Part shown: in pieces, positions 63,044-64,000 of the stretch | Layout: each line of letters opens with the position of its first letter | How positions within the stretch are numbered: the stretch's first letter is position 1 | Origin: Cloacimonetes bacterium UBA5210 | GTDB lineage: Bacteria; Cloacimonadota; Cloacimonadia; Cloacimonadales; Cloacimonadaceae | DNA length: 64,000 bases | NCBI GenBank assembly: GCA_002412625.1 | Contig: DHVK01000023.1 | Location: forward strand, 62,001 to 126,000 | Reading direction: 5' to 3' | Notes under the pieces: model-generated | Seen by the model: the letters and a program-made list of their open reading frames with translations, nothing else | What the model was told of the DNA's origin: nothing | The model's database searches: none | Program-made: the position numbers and the translations under genes

Positions 63044-63787
63044 CTATGCCTTTCCCTGGTTTGCCACCTTGTTGGCGGCGGCTTGCACTTCAGCTTCATC
63101 GGCAAGATAGTAGCGCTTGTGTACTTGCAGGTCCTTATCGAATTCATAAACAAGCGGGATGCCGGTGGGGATGTTCAGGCTCACGATGTCGGTATCCGAG
63201 ATGTGATCCAGGTTTTTGACGATGGCGCGGAGGCTGTTGCCATGAGCGGCAACCACCATTTTGCGGCCGGCGGCGAGGCGGGGGATGATCACATCGTTCC
63301 AGAAGGGCATGGTGCGGGCAACGGTGTCTTTCAGGGATTCGCAGAGCGGCACCTGTCTGGTTTCCAGGTTCTTGTAGCGGGGATCGAAGCCCGGATAGCG
63401 TTCGTCGTTCTTTTCCAGTTCCGGAGGCGGAATGTCGTAGCTCCGGCGCCAGATCAGCACCTGCTCTTCACCGTATTTGGCGGCGGTTTCGGCTTTGTTC
63501 AAACCCTGCAATGCACCGTAATGACGCTCGTTCAAGCGCCAATCATGATGAATCGGGGTGTACATCAGGTCCATCTCGTCCAAGACCAGCCAGAGGGTGC
63601 GAATGGCACGTTTCAGCACGGACGTGTGGGCTTCATCGAAGGTGAACCCGGCTTCTTTGAGGCGTCTTCCGGCTTCTTTGGCCTCGATCACGCCCTTTTC
63701 GGAAAGGTCAACATCGGTCCAGCCGGTGAAGAGGTTGGCTTTGTTCCACTCGCTCTCACCGTGTCTGATGAGTACTATTTTATACAT
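63044..63787 (-). CDS. gpmA: 2,3-bisphosphoglycerate-dependent phosphoglycerate mutase
   Basis: 247 residues from the ATG at 63787 (AAGGAG upstream); a longer frame from 63874 runs into the upstream gene and is rejected. Interconverts 3- and 2-phosphoglycerate through a phospho-His: H9 in [10 protein letters not shown], second His in [23 protein letters not shown] with the conserved Glu. 37 nt downstream of the adenosyltransferase gene on the same strand. Confidence 0.97.
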   Translation of the reverse strand: MYKIVLIRHGESEWNKANLFTGWTDVDLSEKGVIEAKEAGRRLKEAGFTFDEAHTSVLKRAIRTLWLVLDEMDLMYTPIHHDWRLNERHYGALQGLNKAETAAKYGEEQVLIWRRSYDIPPPELEKNDERYPGFDPRYKNLETRQVPLCESLKDTVARTMPFWNDVIIPRLAAGRKMVVAAHGNSLRAIVKNLDHISDTDIVSLNIPTGIPLVYEFDKDLQVHKRYYLADEAEVQAAANKVANQGKA

Positions 63788-63824
63788 GATAATCTCCTTG
63801 TGTGATATCTGTCTGCGATCGGCG

Positions 63825-64000
63825 TTACTGCTCTCCGCAGTCGCCTGTGGGCTTGGTTTTGTAGGTGAGTACACCTTCCTGAACTTCCACCACCCGGGCC
63901 ATGATGAAGAAGAAATCCGATAGCCGGTTCACATACTTCATCAGGATGGGAGAGACTTCGGCTTGCTGAGCCAGGGCGATCAGGCGGCGTTCACCGCGTC
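63825..64000 (-). CDS. Cob(I)alamin adenosyltransferase (PduO/MMAB type), C-terminal end
   Basis: Last 58 residues; the start is outside the window. [27 protein letters not shown] is the signature of PduO-type ATP:cob(I)alamin adenosyltransferases (family YLNRLSDxLFxxAR). They make adenosylcobalamin and are needed by B12-dependent mutases and dehydratases. The tail [20 protein letters not shown] is poorly conserved. Probably co-transcribed with gpmA. Confidence 0.85.
   Translation of the reverse strand, partial: RGERRLIALAQQAEVSPILMKYVNRLSDFFFIMARVVEVQEGVLTYKTKPTGDCGEQ

Overview
The window looks like a chromosomal segment of a Candidatus Cloacimonadota (Cloacimonetes/WWE1)-type bacterium. 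Several secreted proteins end in a C-terminal module of the type YPNPF...NLRGQ...WDGKD..G..V..GIY, start codons include many TTG and GTG, and the long ribosomal operon runs unbroken from rpsJ to rplQ. The phylum call is inference from gene style; a 16S or marker-protein tree would settle it.

Layout. 1-2.6 kb: the end of a secreted GH16-fold protein converges on a secreted beta-helix protein. 3.0-10.8 kb is an accessory block: two antibiotic-resistance-like enzymes (nucleotidyltransferase, APH-type kinase), a MntA/HepT toxin-antitoxin pair, a PAS-class III nucleotidyl cyclase, a single-chain restriction-modification enzyme and a Cys-rich DUF3795 protein. 11.2-12.4 kb: a TetR regulator and an overlapping flavodoxin gene with a palindromic operator in front. 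12.8-21.6 kb is a signalling island: a degenerate histidine kinase with two receiver domains, then two large sensor kinases each paired with a stand-alone receiver. 22.4-25.1 kb: a secreted LVIVD beta-propeller made of ten nearly identical 126-bp repeats, then a decayed formylglycine-generating-enzyme (FGE-sulfatase) pseudogene.

25.2-31.8 kb (minus strand) is an extended macromolecular synthesis operon, rpsU-cvpA-mutS2-dnaG-rpoD. 32.2-37.6 kb holds a small Cys-rich protein with a strong promoter, a second single-chain restriction-modification enzyme and another secreted protein. 37.8-52.2 kb (minus strand) is the fused S10-spc-alpha ribosomal operon with secY, map, infA and rpoA, lacking adk.

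52.8-64 kb: an adhesin-like repeat lipoprotein, an OmpA protein with thrombospondin-type-3 calcium repeats, a flippase-like membrane protein, malic enzyme, enolase, a CGAxxG redox protein, a large secreted beta-helix protein, a 2[4Fe-4S] ferredoxin, phosphoglycerate mutase and the end of a cobalamin adenosyltransferase. Enolase, phosphoglycerate mutase, malic enzyme and ferredoxin fit a fermentative, anaerobic central metabolism; the adenosyltransferase implies use of adenosylcobalamin.

Beyond genes, the window shows a recurrent promoter layout (TTGACA, 16-bp spacer, TATCTT/TATACT) in front of several genes, many intrinsic terminators, and a dispersed intergenic element of about 35 bp seen at three sites, one of which folds into alternative 13-bp hairpins.
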